Below, piece by piece: positions 17,537 to 26,877 of a stretch of 64,000 bases of DNA. The stretch covers positions 1 to 64,000 of the forward strand of contig JACMLJ010000095.1 of assembly GCA_014379625.1 (NCBI GenBank). The letters are read 5' to 3'. The position numbers were made by a program, and so were the translations under genes. The notes beneath the pieces were generated by a model. It saw only the letters and a program-made list of their open reading frames with translations. It did no database searches and was not told the DNA's origin. This DNA is from Ferruginibacter sp. Lineage in GTDB: Bacteria; Bacteroidota; Bacteroidia; Chitinophagales; Chitinophagaceae. The stretch's first letter is position 1; every line of letters begins with the position of its first letter.

Positions 17537-18784
17537 TTATTGCCCGGCAGGAGTTGGCAAATAGATCAGGCTTCCATCTCCATAACTTAAAAACCGGAAA
17601 TCATTTTCCATCGCGTAATTGTATATTCTTCGCCAATCTTCGCCGATGGCTGCAGCTACCAATAGCAGTAAAGTAGATTGTGGCTGGTGAAAATTGGTGA
17701 TAACTGCAACCGGCATCCTATACAAATAGCCCGGAACAATCAATAGCTTTGTTTGGGTAATTATTTTTTCAAAATTATTCCTATGCATCCATTCTAACAA
17801 AGCAGGCAATGCCGCGGTTGATAAAATATTCGCGATGGCCAATGGCGGCTCGTATATTTCCCATTGCGCGATGGAAAGTTGATCCATAGTAATGCCCGGG
17901 TACAAGATTGTTTTTACTCCCATCCAATAAAGGCTTTCCAGCGTACGCAAAGAAGTAGTGCCAACGGCAATGATGCCATTTGCGATATTTTCAATCAATT
18001 GATTAATAGCATCAGCGTTCACTTCGATCCATTCTGCGTGCATTTCATGCTCAGCCAGAGTAGCTGATTTTACTGGTTTAAATGTGCCGGCGCCTACATG
18101 AAGCGTAATATAGGTATGGGAAATACTTTTAGCTTCAAGGGCAGAGAAAATAGCCGGTGTAAAATGCAGTCCGGCCGTAGGTGCCGCCACCGACCCATCA
18201 TATTTTGCATAAATGGTTTGGTACCTCTCTTTATCAACCTGCTGTGCCTTTCTTTTAATATAAGGCGGTAAAGGGGTTCTTCCCACCTGTTCAATAATTT
18301 CGGCGAAACTGTAGTTTTCAGGTTGCCAGCATAATTCTACCAGGTATGCATCAGGCAATTTTTCAATTAACTGCGCGGTCAATAATAATTGCTGTCCGTC
18401 TACAGTCATCTTTTTCTGCAGTGGCCCTTCTTTCCACTTTCCTGCTCCCCCAATCAAACATTTCCAGCAAAGTTTTCCCTTTCTCGCCATAATGCTGCTG
18501 TATTCCTTGATCGCTTCGCAGGGTTCCAGGCAAAATATTTCAATTATACCACCGGTAGGTTTTTGAAATAGTATCCTTGCCTGTATTACCCTTGTATTGT
18601 TAAAAACCAGCATAGATTTTTCCGGTAAATACCCTGTAATATTTTTGTAAATATCTTCTTTTATTATACCTTCTTTATAGATCAAAAGTTTGGAAGCATC
18701 TCTTTCTGAAAGTGGAAAACCGGCAATCCTTTCATCGGGCAACGAATAGGTAAAGTTGTGTATAGCAATTTCTTTAGGATGCAT
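17537..18784 (-). CDS. queA: S-adenosylmethionine:tRNA ribosyltransferase-isomerase
   Basis: About 415 residues from ATG at 18784 (MHPKEIAIHNFTYSLPDERI). An upstream ATG would add 14 residues not expected in the family. QueA transfers and isomerises the ribose of SAM onto preQ1 in tRNA to give epoxyqueuosine. Signatures are NNTRVIQARI, GRTPLPPYIKR, YQTIYAKYDGSVAAPTAGLH, and LHVGAGTFKPVKS followed by HEMHAEW. The protein is longer than the E. coli enzyme (about 356) because of an expanded C-terminal half, seen in Bacteroidota versions. It is monocistronic by position, between a convergent L,D-transpeptidase and a divergent M16 peptidase. Confidence 0.95.
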   Translation of the reverse strand: MHPKEIAIHNFTYSLPDERIAGFPLSERDASKLLIYKEGIIKEDIYKNITGYLPEKSMLVFNNTRVIQARILFQKPTGGIIEIFCLEPCEAIKEYSSIMARKGKLCWKCLIGGAGKWKEGPLQKKMTVDGQQLLLTAQLIEKLPDAYLVELCWQPENYSFAEIIEQVGRTPLPPYIKRKAQQVDKERYQTIYAKYDGSVAAPTAGLHFTPAIFSALEAKSISHTYITLHVGAGTFKPVKSATLAEHEMHAEWIEVNADAINQLIENIANGIIAVGTTSLRTLESLYWMGVKTILYPGITMDQLSIAQWEIYEPPLAIANILSTAALPALLEWMHRNNFEKIITQTKLLIVPGYLYRMPVAVITNFHQPQSTLLLLVAAAIGEDWRRIYNYAMENDFRFLSYGDGSLIYLPTPAGQ

Positions 18785-19030
18785 GAGCAATGAATTATTA
18801 GTTGGAAGCCCATTCACCGGCATCATAAAATTGAGTGAATTTGCAGGCAGAAAAAGCGATGATTAATTGGAGAAGAATAAATACGACCCACTCCCTGTGC
18901 AAAAATACTTTCACCCACCTTTTCATTTCATTTTTTTTAAAAGTAAATGTAGGAATGTTTTGAATAGCAATATTTGAATGCGGTTATAGCTTAATTTTAA
19001 GCTTCATTTATTAGTATCAAATAAACCTTT

Positions 19031-21964
19031 ATGCAAATTATCAAACAAACCCTTTTTTTATTACTGCTCGTTACCGGCGGCACTCTTTTTTCACAACCAG
19101 TAACCTATCAGTGGAAGGAAGCTGCGTCCGGTGGGTATACTTACCGGTTTGTAACCAACGATCCCTCAAAATCCAGGTTCTATACCCTGAAAAACGGTCT
19201 TACGGTAATTTTAAGTACCACAAATAAAGACCCGCGGATACAGTGCTATATTGCTACCAAGGCTGGTAGTAAAACTGATCCGGCGACAAATACGGGGTTG
19301 GCGCATTACCTGGAGCACATGCTGTTTAAAGGAACCGATAAATTTGGTTCTTTAGACTGGGCAAAAGAAAAACCTGAGTTAGACAAAATAAATGATTTGT
19401 ATGAAAAATACACCCGTACTTCCGATTCGGCAACGCGCAGTTCCATCTATCATAGTATTGATTCTGTTTCGGGCAGGGCGGCCACTTTTGCGATTGCTAA
19501 CGAATACGATAAAATGATGTCGGCCATGGGCGCGCAGGGAACCAATGCATTTACTTCTTTTGAACAAACGGTGTACACCGATGATGTACCAGCCAATGCA
19601 GCGGACAAATATTTAGCAATACAGTCCGAAAGGTTCCGCAATCCTCAGTTCAGGATATTTCATACCGAACTGGAAGCCGTTTACGAAGAGAAGAACCGTG
19701 GCCTGGATAATGACCGCAGCAAAGTTTTTGAAAAATTATTCGCCGGCTTATTTAAGAACAACAATTACGGAAAGCAAACAACCATCGGCACCATCGAGCA
19801 TTTAAAAAATCCTTCCCTGGAAGCAATAAGAAAATATTATAATACTTATTATGTACCCAATAATATGGGTGTCATCATGTCTGGCGATTTTGATGCCGAC
19901 TCCATGATAAAAAAAATTGATGCTGCTTTTGCTTATATGCAAAGCAAACCCATACCGGCCTATACTTTTGATCCGGAACAACCCATTAACGCACCTGTGA
20001 CAGAAGAAGTGGTAGGCCCGGACGCAGAAAATATTACGATTGGATACCGGCTGCCGGGTAACAAATCCAAAGATGTTTTACTGGCCGACCTGGTAGGGCA
20101 GATATTAACCAATGGTAAAGCAGGTTTGATGGACCTTAACCTGGTTAAAAAACAAAAATTATTACGGGCATCTGCTTTTGCTTATACATTGATCGACTAT
20201 GGGGTATTGTTCATGCAGGGTAACCCTACCCAGGGGCAGTCGCTGGAAGACGTAAAGGCATTGATGCTGGGCGAAATAAACAATCTTAAAAAAGGAAATT
20301 TTGATGATAACCTTATCACTTCCATCATCAACAATCAAAAGAAAAATAAGATACTGGCAACCGAATCTTATAGCTCGAGGGCCAGTGACCTGATGGATGC
20401 TTTTACGTCGGAACTTGACTGGAAAGACTTGGTGGCTTATACCGACCTGTTATCTAAACTTACAAAAAAAGACATTGTTGATTTTGCGAATAAATATTTT
20501 CTTGATAATTATTTAGTGGTCTTTAAACGCAAGGGCGAAGATAAAAATATTCTAAAAGTTGATAAACCGGCTATCACCCCTGTTGAAATGAATCGTGACG
20601 CACAATCCCCTTTTGTAAAAATGGTGAACGACATGCCGGCTATAGCGGTAAAACCTGTTTTTCTTGATTACACGAAAGATATACAAAAGAGTAAAATCGG
20701 CCCGGCAGAAGTATTGTATGTGCAAAATAAAGACAATGCAATTTTCAGGCTCCAGTACCGGTTTGATATGGGTACCTGGAACAATAAAAAGTTAAGCCTG
20801 GCCACCCAATACCTGCAGTTTTTGGGCACGGGGAAAATGAGTGCAGAAGATATTACCAAAGCGTTTTACAAAATAGCCAGCAGTTTCTCCATCAACGCAG
20901 GCACGGAATTTACCGTAATAAATATTGAAGGGTTACAGGAAAATTTTACAAAGGCCGTAACCATTTTTGAAAACCTGTTAAAAAATTGTACGCAGGACGA
21001 GGAGGCATTAACAGCTTTGAAGGCGCGCATTTCCAAATCAAGGGCGGATGCAAAACTAAACAAGGGGGCCATCATGAACGGCATGGTTGCCTATGCAAGG
21101 TTTGGGGATAAAAATCCATTCAACTATACATTAACGGATGATGAATTGAACAATGCGAAAGCGGCGGAATTGACGGACATACTGCATACATTAAATACCT
21201 TTTCGCATAAAATTATTTATTATGGTCCCCAGCCATTGATACAGTTAACAGCAGGGCTGAACAAATTGCACCCTATACCGGCATCCTTTAAAGCGGCACC
21301 AGTGAAAGTAAATTTTTTGAATACCACACAAAATAAAAACGAGGTTTTATTTGCGGATTATAATATGGTGCAATCAGAAATTCGCTGGGTTAGAAATACC
21401 AATAGGTACAGCGCTGATGAAGAACCCGTAATTGATATTTTTAATAATTATTTTGGCGGCGGAATGGGTGCGCTGGTATTTCAAACCATTCGCGAATCGA
21501 AGGCGCTGGCCTATTCTACTTTTGCTTTTTATGCAGTGCCGGATAAAAAGGAAGATCCATTTTATACCCTTGCCTATGTAGGTTGCCAGGCAGATAAATT
21601 CAACGAGTCTATTGTAGCCATGAACGAGTTGCTGAACGACTTACCAAATGTAGCGGAGAATATTAAATTTGCCCGTGCCGGTATTAAAAAAGATATTGAA
21701 ACCGGCCGTATTACGCAGGATGGTATTATTTATAATTACCTCACCGCACAACGCAAAGGCCTTGATTATGATATCCGTAAAAAAACATACACCGCCGTTG
21801 ATAAAATTGGTTATAAGGAACTGAAACAATTTCACGACAAATACATTGCTAACAAGCCTTACACTTATTGCGTGGTGGCATCAGAAAAAAAGGTAAGCGA
21901 AAATGATATGAAGAAATATGGAGAGGTAAAAAAGCTGGGCCTGGAAGAAATTTTTGGGTATTAA
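19031..21964 (+). CDS. Secreted M16-family zinc peptidase (pitrilysin/insulinase type)
   Basis: 977 residues with an N-terminal signal (MQIIKQTLFLLLLVTGGTLF). The inverted zinc motif HxxEH is intact: H92, E95 and H96 in GLAHYLEHMLFKG. The third ligand lies in EAVYEEKNR near residue 219. The protein has the two-halves layout of long M16 enzymes. The C-terminal half includes NNYFGGGMGALVFQTIRES, the usual R/Y-type substrate-binding region of the inactive half. It would digest peptides in the periplasm or outside. It ends next to a bidirectional terminator shared with acs. No operon partner is visible. Confidence 0.93.
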   Translation: MQIIKQTLFLLLLVTGGTLFSQPVTYQWKEAASGGYTYRFVTNDPSKSRFYTLKNGLTVILSTTNKDPRIQCYIATKAGSKTDPATNTGLAHYLEHMLFKGTDKFGSLDWAKEKPELDKINDLYEKYTRTSDSATRSSIYHSIDSVSGRAATFAIANEYDKMMSAMGAQGTNAFTSFEQTVYTDDVPANAADKYLAIQSERFRNPQFRIFHTELEAVYEEKNRGLDNDRSKVFEKLFAGLFKNNNYGKQTTIGTIEHLKNPSLEAIRKYYNTYYVPNNMGVIMSGDFDADSMIKKIDAAFAYMQSKPIPAYTFDPEQPINAPVTEEVVGPDAENITIGYRLPGNKSKDVLLADLVGQILTNGKAGLMDLNLVKKQKLLRASAFAYTLIDYGVLFMQGNPTQGQSLEDVKALMLGEINNLKKGNFDDNLITSIINNQKKNKILATESYSSRASDLMDAFTSELDWKDLVAYTDLLSKLTKKDIVDFANKYFLDNYLVVFKRKGEDKNILKVDKPAITPVEMNRDAQSPFVKMVNDMPAIAVKPVFLDYTKDIQKSKIGPAEVLYVQNKDNAIFRLQYRFDMGTWNNKKLSLATQYLQFLGTGKMSAEDITKAFYKIASSFSINAGTEFTVINIEGLQENFTKAVTIFENLLKNCTQDEEALTALKARISKSRADAKLNKGAIMNGMVAYARFGDKNPFNYTLTDDELNNAKAAELTDILHTLNTFSHKIIYYGPQPLIQLTAGLNKLHPIPASFKAAPVKVNFLNTTQNKNEVLFADYNMVQSEIRWVRNTNRYSADEEPVIDIFNNYFGGGMGALVFQTIRESKALAYSTFAFYAVPDKKEDPFYTLAYVGCQADKFNESIVAMNELLNDLPNVAENIKFARAGIKKDIETGRITQDGIIYNYLTAQRKGLDYDIRKKTYTAVDKIGYKELKQFHDKYIANKPYTYCVVASEKKVSENDMKKYGEVKKLGLEEIFGY

Positions 21965-21982
21965 TCAATTATTACAAAAAGT

Positions 21983-22014
21983 AAAAAAGAGCCCATCCTG
22001 CGGGCTCTTTTTTT
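21983..22014. terminator. Bidirectional terminator between M16 peptidase and acs
   Basis: A 12-bp stem (AAAAAAGAGCCC ... GGGCTCTTTTTT) with a 7-base loop, A-rich on one side and T-rich on the other, sits between convergent genes. It should work on both strands. Confidence 0.9.
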
Positions 22015-22024
22015 GTGATATGAT

Positions 22025-23962
22025 TTATAATTTGCCATTCTTAATTTCCTCCACCACTCCCGGATCCAGCAGGGTGGATATATCCCCTAAATTTTCTGTC
22101 TCCCCGTCAGCGATCTTTCTCAATATCCTCCGCATGATCTTCCCGCTTCTCGTTTTTGGCAAACCGGTTACAAACTGAATTTTATCGGGTTTCGCAATAG
22201 CGCCAATTACCCTGCTCACCGTTTGGAAAATGTCTTTTCTTGTTTGTTCTTCATCACCATGCATGTGCCCGTAAATAACATAAGCGTATATTCCCTGCCC
22301 TTTAATATCATGGGGATAACCCACCACGGCACTTTCAATAACGCCTGCATGCATATTGATCGCATTCTCCAATTCGGCAGTACCAATACGGTGACCGCTT
22401 ATATTCAGTACATCATCTACCCTTCCGGTGATCCTGAAGTTTCCGTCTTTATCTTTTAAAGCCCCGTCGCCGGTGAAATAGAGATTTTCATAAGTGGCGA
22501 AATAATTAGTACGGCAGCGTTCATGGTCGCCATAGGTAGTCCTTAAAATACCGGGCCAGGGCGCCTTTATGCAGAGGTTGCCTTTGAGCAGCCCATCTGC
22601 ATTTGGTTCTGTTACCTCCTTCCCGTTTTCATCTACCAATAAGGGCTGTACGCCTGGCATTGGCAGGGTAGCCCAGCCTGGTTTGGCAGGAGTAACGCCA
22701 GCCATATTTGTTATTAAGGTTCCTCCGGTTTCGGTTTGCCACCAGGTATCCACCACAGGGCATTTGTTTTTGCCGATGTTATCATCATACCAATGCCATG
22801 CTTCTTCATTGATGGGTTCGCCAACAGTACCCAGCACTTTTAATGTAGACAGGTCTTTTCCTTTCAATGGGTCTAAACCATAACTCATTAAACTCCTGAT
22901 AGCAGTGGGCGCGGTGTACAAAATATTCACTTTATGTTTATCAACAATATCCCAAAATCTGCCCGCATCCGGAAAGGTAGGAACACCTTCAAACATTACG
23001 CTGGTTCCACCCGCGCTTAAAGGCCCATACAGAATATAACTGTGCCCGGTGATCCAGCCGATATCCGCTGTGCAAAAAAACACATCGCCCGGCTTATATT
23101 GAAAGGTATTTACAAAAGTATAATTGGTCCAAACCATGTAGCCTGCAATACTATGCACCACACCCTTTGGTTTGCCGGTGGACCCTGAAGTGTATAAAAT
23201 AAACAGCGGGTCTTCCGCATCCATTTCCGTGGCCGGCATGGTAATTACATTATCTTTTTCTATTTGCGCCTCCGCATGTTCCATCTCATCTTCCCACCAA
23301 ACATCTCTCCCTTTCAGCATCGAAACCGGTGTCCTTGTTCTTGTATAAACTATCACCCTTTTAATTGTTCTGTTGCCGATCAATGCATCGTCAATGATAC
23401 TTTTTAGCGGAATATCTTTATTGCCCCGGTAAGCGCCATCACAGGTAACAATAAATTCTGCCTGGGCATCATATAACCGGTCGGCAATACTTTGTGCCGA
23501 AAATCCCCCGAAAATAACGCTGTGAATGGCGCCAATCCTTGCGCATCCCAATACCGCGTAAGATAATTCCGGTACCATTCCCATGTAAATACAAACCCGG
23601 TCGCCTTTTTGTACTCCATTATTGATCAGCACCTGGGCAAACTGGCAAACTCTTTTATGCAGACGGTTATAAGTTACAATACGGGTGCGGTCTTCCGGGT
23701 CATTGGGTACCCAGATAAGCGCAGGTTTATCTCCCAGTTTTTCAAGGTGGCGATCGATACAATTTTCGGTGATGTTCAGTTTACCACCCTTAAACCATTC
23801 AATTTTTGGTTCGGTAAAATTCCATTCCAGTACCCTATCCCATTTTTTTCGCCAGTAGAAATTTTCGGCTACATCTGCCCAAAAGGTTTCAGGCTCTTCT
23901 ACACTTCGTTTATAATCGTTGTGGTATTGTTCCAATGAAGTAATCTGGTAGGGATATGGCAT
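22025..23962 (-). CDS. acs: Acetyl-coenzyme A synthetase
   Basis: 645 residues, the standard AMP-forming Acs length. It activates acetate to acetyl-CoA through acetyl-AMP. Motifs: A3 YTSGSTGKPKGVVHS near residue 260, WWQTETGG, the hinge GRVDDVLNISGHRIGTAELE, and the C-terminal PKTRSGKIMRRILRK whose Lys is the acetylation-regulated residue in studied Acs proteins. The N-terminus YQITSLEQYHNDYKRSVEEP is normal. It is divergent from an MHS transporter across 104 bp, a pairing that suggests a carboxylate uptake-and-activation unit; this link is inference. Confidence 0.97.
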   Translation of the reverse strand: MPYPYQITSLEQYHNDYKRSVEEPETFWADVAENFYWRKKWDRVLEWNFTEPKIEWFKGGKLNITENCIDRHLEKLGDKPALIWVPNDPEDRTRIVTYNRLHKRVCQFAQVLINNGVQKGDRVCIYMGMVPELSYAVLGCARIGAIHSVIFGGFSAQSIADRLYDAQAEFIVTCDGAYRGNKDIPLKSIIDDALIGNRTIKRVIVYTRTRTPVSMLKGRDVWWEDEMEHAEAQIEKDNVITMPATEMDAEDPLFILYTSGSTGKPKGVVHSIAGYMVWTNYTFVNTFQYKPGDVFFCTADIGWITGHSYILYGPLSAGGTSVMFEGVPTFPDAGRFWDIVDKHKVNILYTAPTAIRSLMSYGLDPLKGKDLSTLKVLGTVGEPINEEAWHWYDDNIGKNKCPVVDTWWQTETGGTLITNMAGVTPAKPGWATLPMPGVQPLLVDENGKEVTEPNADGLLKGNLCIKAPWPGILRTTYGDHERCRTNYFATYENLYFTGDGALKDKDGNFRITGRVDDVLNISGHRIGTAELENAINMHAGVIESAVVGYPHDIKGQGIYAYVIYGHMHGDEEQTRKDIFQTVSRVIGAIAKPDKIQFVTGLPKTRSGKIMRRILRKIADGETENLGDISTLLDPGVVEEIKNGKL

Positions 23963-23990
23963 GATTGAAATTAAATTTATATTTTAAATC

Positions 23991-24020
23991 ATTGTCTTTG
24001 TGCTCAAATTAATATATTTA
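23991..24020 (+). promoter_or_regulatory. Candidate promoter of MHS transporter
   Basis: ATTG, an 18-bp spacer, and TATATTTA (one mismatch from TAnnTTTG), ending 46 bp before the ATG. Plausible but not exact. Confidence 0.35.
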
Positions 24021-24066
24021 TCCTAATTATAGCAAAACAATCATTTTAAAAAATCAAAAGATAACT

Positions 24067-25629
24067 ATGGCATCAACAGATGGGAAAGGAATTGGTAAAG
24101 TGATTTTTTCCTCCTCGCTCGGTACCCTGATTGAATGGTACGATTTTTACATTTTTGGCATGCTGGCGAAAACGATCTCCGTACAGTTTTTTCCTGAAGG
24201 AAACGATACAGCCGCATTGTTAAGTACCCTGGCGATCTTTGCTGCAGGATTTTTAGTACGTCCTTTTGGCGCTCTTGTTTTTGGAAGGCTGGGAGATATG
24301 ATCGGCCGGAAATCCACTTTTTTACTAACCCTTGTATTAATGGGGGGATCCACATTTTTAATTGGTTTGATACCCGGTTATCGTTCCATTGGCATTGCAG
24401 CCCCCTTGCTGGTTTTATTGCTGCGATTGGTACAGGGACTTGCCTTAGGTGGGGAGTATGGAGGCGCGGCTACCTATGTGGCAGAACACTCACCGGTAAA
24501 CAAGCGGGGATACTACACAAGCTGGATACAAACTACGGCTACGCTGGGTTTGTTTGTTGCTTTGGGCGTGATTATGGCCGTAAAATCAAATATGAGTGAT
24601 GCAGCATTTACGGCTGAATGGGGAGGATGGCGTTACCCTTTCTGGATATCTATTTTACTGGTTGGTGTTTCTATTTATATCCGTTTAAAGATGAGTGAAT
24701 CACCGCTCTATACCAAACTAAAAAAAGAAGGAAAAACATCCGTTAATCCGTTGAAAGAAAGTTTTGGCCACAAGGCAAATTTTAAAATGGTGCTGTTAGC
24801 GTTATTCGGCGCCGTTATGGGCCAGGGGGTGATATGGTACACGGGGCAATTTTACGCGCAATCATTTTTAGAGAATACGGTAAAGATTGAATTTATGCAA
24901 AACAGGGAAATCCTGTTATGGGGTATCGGGTTGGCAACACCTTTCTTCCTGGTATTTGGGGCTTTAAGTGATACAATCGGAAGAAAGTGGATCATGCTTT
25001 CTGGTATGCTATTGGGTGTGATTTTTTACAGGCCGATTTTCAGCACATTTTTAAAAGATACCGATGTAAAGGTGTGGATACAAAAAGACGCCTCCCTTCC
25101 GGAAGCAGTCCATCCAAAGGAAGTAATAAAAGTAGATACCATTGATACGGGAACCGCGCCCATGTTAGTAACCCATTCAAAAATACACTGGGCATTGAAT
25201 GATGGAATAAAGTTTACGGAAAACAGGGCGGATACAACTTTGCGGGGAACGGATGGATCAGCCGCCGTTATAAAAGAAGATACCCGGCCAAACTATACGG
25301 ATAAAGTGCTTTCCACCACCCTTAAATGGAAATTTATTTTCCTGGTTTTTGCAATGATCCTTTTTGTAACAATGGCCTACGCTCCTATTGCCGCGTTTTT
25401 AGTAGAATTGTTTCCCACTAAAATAAGGTACACCTCCATGAGCTTGCCCTATCATATTGGTAATGGCGTTTTTGGTGGCCTGGTTCCATTTATTGCCACT
25501 TTACTTTCGGCAAGTTTTGTGAATGATCCACTGGTAGGGCTTTGGTACCCGATTGCCGTGGCTGGTTTGTGTTTAATCATTGGCGCCATGTTCCTGAGCA
25601 ATAAGATCGATAAAAATATCAACGATTAA
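24067..25629 (+). CDS. MHS-family MFS transporter
   Basis: 520 residues with twelve expected membrane helices. The N-terminal half shows GTLIEWYDFYIFG and the MHS/MFS loop signature GRLGDMIGRKSTF, then LRLVQGLALGGEYGGAATY. The second half contains GALSDTIGRKWIM, then an unusually long hydrophilic insertion (about residues 325-420) before the last helices beginning KWKFIFLVFAMIL. Such an insertion is known in other MHS members. Relatives carry proline, betaine, citrate, ketoglutarate or other carboxylates with protons; the divergent acs gene favours a carboxylate, but the substrate is not determined. The small membrane gene downstream is nine bases away. Confidence 0.9.
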   Translation: MASTDGKGIGKVIFSSSLGTLIEWYDFYIFGMLAKTISVQFFPEGNDTAALLSTLAIFAAGFLVRPFGALVFGRLGDMIGRKSTFLLTLVLMGGSTFLIGLIPGYRSIGIAAPLLVLLLRLVQGLALGGEYGGAATYVAEHSPVNKRGYYTSWIQTTATLGLFVALGVIMAVKSNMSDAAFTAEWGGWRYPFWISILLVGVSIYIRLKMSESPLYTKLKKEGKTSVNPLKESFGHKANFKMVLLALFGAVMGQGVIWYTGQFYAQSFLENTVKIEFMQNREILLWGIGLATPFFLVFGALSDTIGRKWIMLSGMLLGVIFYRPIFSTFLKDTDVKVWIQKDASLPEAVHPKEVIKVDTIDTGTAPMLVTHSKIHWALNDGIKFTENRADTTLRGTDGSAAVIKEDTRPNYTDKVLSTTLKWKFIFLVFAMILFVTMAYAPIAAFLVELFPTKIRYTSMSLPYHIGNGVFGGLVPFIATLLSASFVNDPLVGLWYPIAVAGLCLIIGAMFLSNKIDKNIND

Positions 25630-25638
25630 ATTAATTAT

Positions 25639-25884
25639 ATGAACCAGCTAAAAAGAATAAGCGGTGTTTTATGGATGATCCTGGCCCCGGTTGTAATTTA
25701 TTTACTAGTAATGGGGGCCGTGCATAATATAGATAGTACTGGTACCAAAGATATCAATAAGCCAATACCCTGGATTATAATCATTACCGTTTTCACACCC
25801 ATTGCCATTGGATTAATGATCTTTGGATTTTATTCCTTAAAAGGAGAATATGACAAACTGCCCGAAAGTTCTGATGATTTGTAA
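25639..25884 (+). CDS. Small two-helix membrane protein next to MHS transporter
   Basis: 81 residues with two hydrophobic segments, at about 9-27 (VLWMILAPVVIYLLVMGAV) and about 44-66 (PWIIIITVFTPIAIGLMIFG), and a short charged tail ending in PESSDDL. The segment between them, rich in polar residues, would be periplasmic. It begins nine bases after the transporter stop. Small proteins of this kind often follow MHS transporters in Bacteroidota (I think DUF6814, not checked). A role as an accessory subunit is possible but unproven. Confidence 0.7.
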   Translation: MNQLKRISGVLWMILAPVVIYLLVMGAVHNIDSTGTKDINKPIPWIIIITVFTPIAIGLMIFGFYSLKGEYDKLPESSDDL

Positions 25885-25986
25885 TTTTGTGATTGCAGCA
25901 TTTTATCCACTGATTATACGAATTATGGCGTACGAAATATTGTAAACTATGGTCGGGTAATTTCTTAATTCGTGTAGTCGCTCATC

Positions 25987-26829
25987 ATGAAAAGAATGTA
26001 TATTATATTCATTATTTGTGTAGTGGCCTGGCTGATCTTCTGCGCGGGTTGTATGCGATTCCGGCTAAGCGATCAAAAAGCATATTCTTTGTTTAAAAGC
26101 AAAAATGTTCCCTTAAAAATTTACGATACTATTATTGATAACCGGCATCTGCATTTTGCCATTAGCGGTAATAGCGGGTTACCCACATTGGTATTTATTC
26201 ACGGCTCGCCGGGATCCTGGTCTAACTACACTACTTATATGCTGGATGCAGACCTGCAAAAAAAATTCAGGGTGATGAGCATTGACCGGCCGGGCTTTGG
26301 GTATAGTGATTTTGGCAATCCCATGCACCTTCATGAACAATCTGAATTGCTGATCCGTGCGATTGCTGCACACCAGAATGATAAGCCGGTCTACCTGGCG
26401 GGGCATTCTATCGGCGGGCCGGTGGTAGCTCAAATGGCTGCCATGAGCCCGGGTAGTTTTAAAAAAATTGTAATCATGTCCGGTTCCATTTCACCTTATT
26501 TGGAAAAGAAGGAAAGATGGCGGTATATAATGGACAATACCGTACTGCGTAAGTTTTTGCCGGGCGCTTTTGCGCCGAGCAATACCGAGATCACCTGGTT
26601 TAAAAAAGATTTGTATGAACTGGAAAAAGACTTTCCCTTAGTAAACGCTGAAGTGATATTTATTCATGGAGATAAGGATAACTGGGTACCCATTGGCAAT
26701 GTTCAATATGGTATGGAAAAAATGACGCATGCAGCCAGCATTCAAACCGATACTTTAAAAGGGGAAGGTCACCTGGTTCCGTGGAAAAGATTTGAGGATA
26801 TAAAAGTTATCCTGTTGAATTTGTATTAA
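25987..26829 (+). CDS. Alpha/beta-hydrolase lipoprotein
   Basis: 280 residues. The N-terminus is a lipoprotein signal (MKRMYIIFIICVVAWLIFCA, then GC). The alpha/beta-hydrolase core shows the oxyanion-hole segment FIHGSPGSW, the nucleophile elbow GHSIGGPVV (Ser), the acid in HGDKDNWVP, and His in GEGHLVPW. All three catalytic residues are therefore present. Substrate cannot be told; relatives are esterases, lipases and epoxide or lactone hydrolases. It is convergent with the xylanase gene, 48 bp away, but nothing links it to the xylan locus, which runs the other way. Confidence 0.85.
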   Translation: MKRMYIIFIICVVAWLIFCAGCMRFRLSDQKAYSLFKSKNVPLKIYDTIIDNRHLHFAISGNSGLPTLVFIHGSPGSWSNYTTYMLDADLQKKFRVMSIDRPGFGYSDFGNPMHLHEQSELLIRAIAAHQNDKPVYLAGHSIGGPVVAQMAAMSPGSFKKIVIMSGSISPYLEKKERWRYIMDNTVLRKFLPGAFAPSNTEITWFKKDLYELEKDFPLVNAEVIFIHGDKDNWVPIGNVQYGMEKMTHAASIQTDTLKGEGHLVPWKRFEDIKVILLNLY

Positions 26830-26877
26830 CGATATACAATGTTGTTTTATAGAGTGGCTTTATAGCCTGTATTCATT

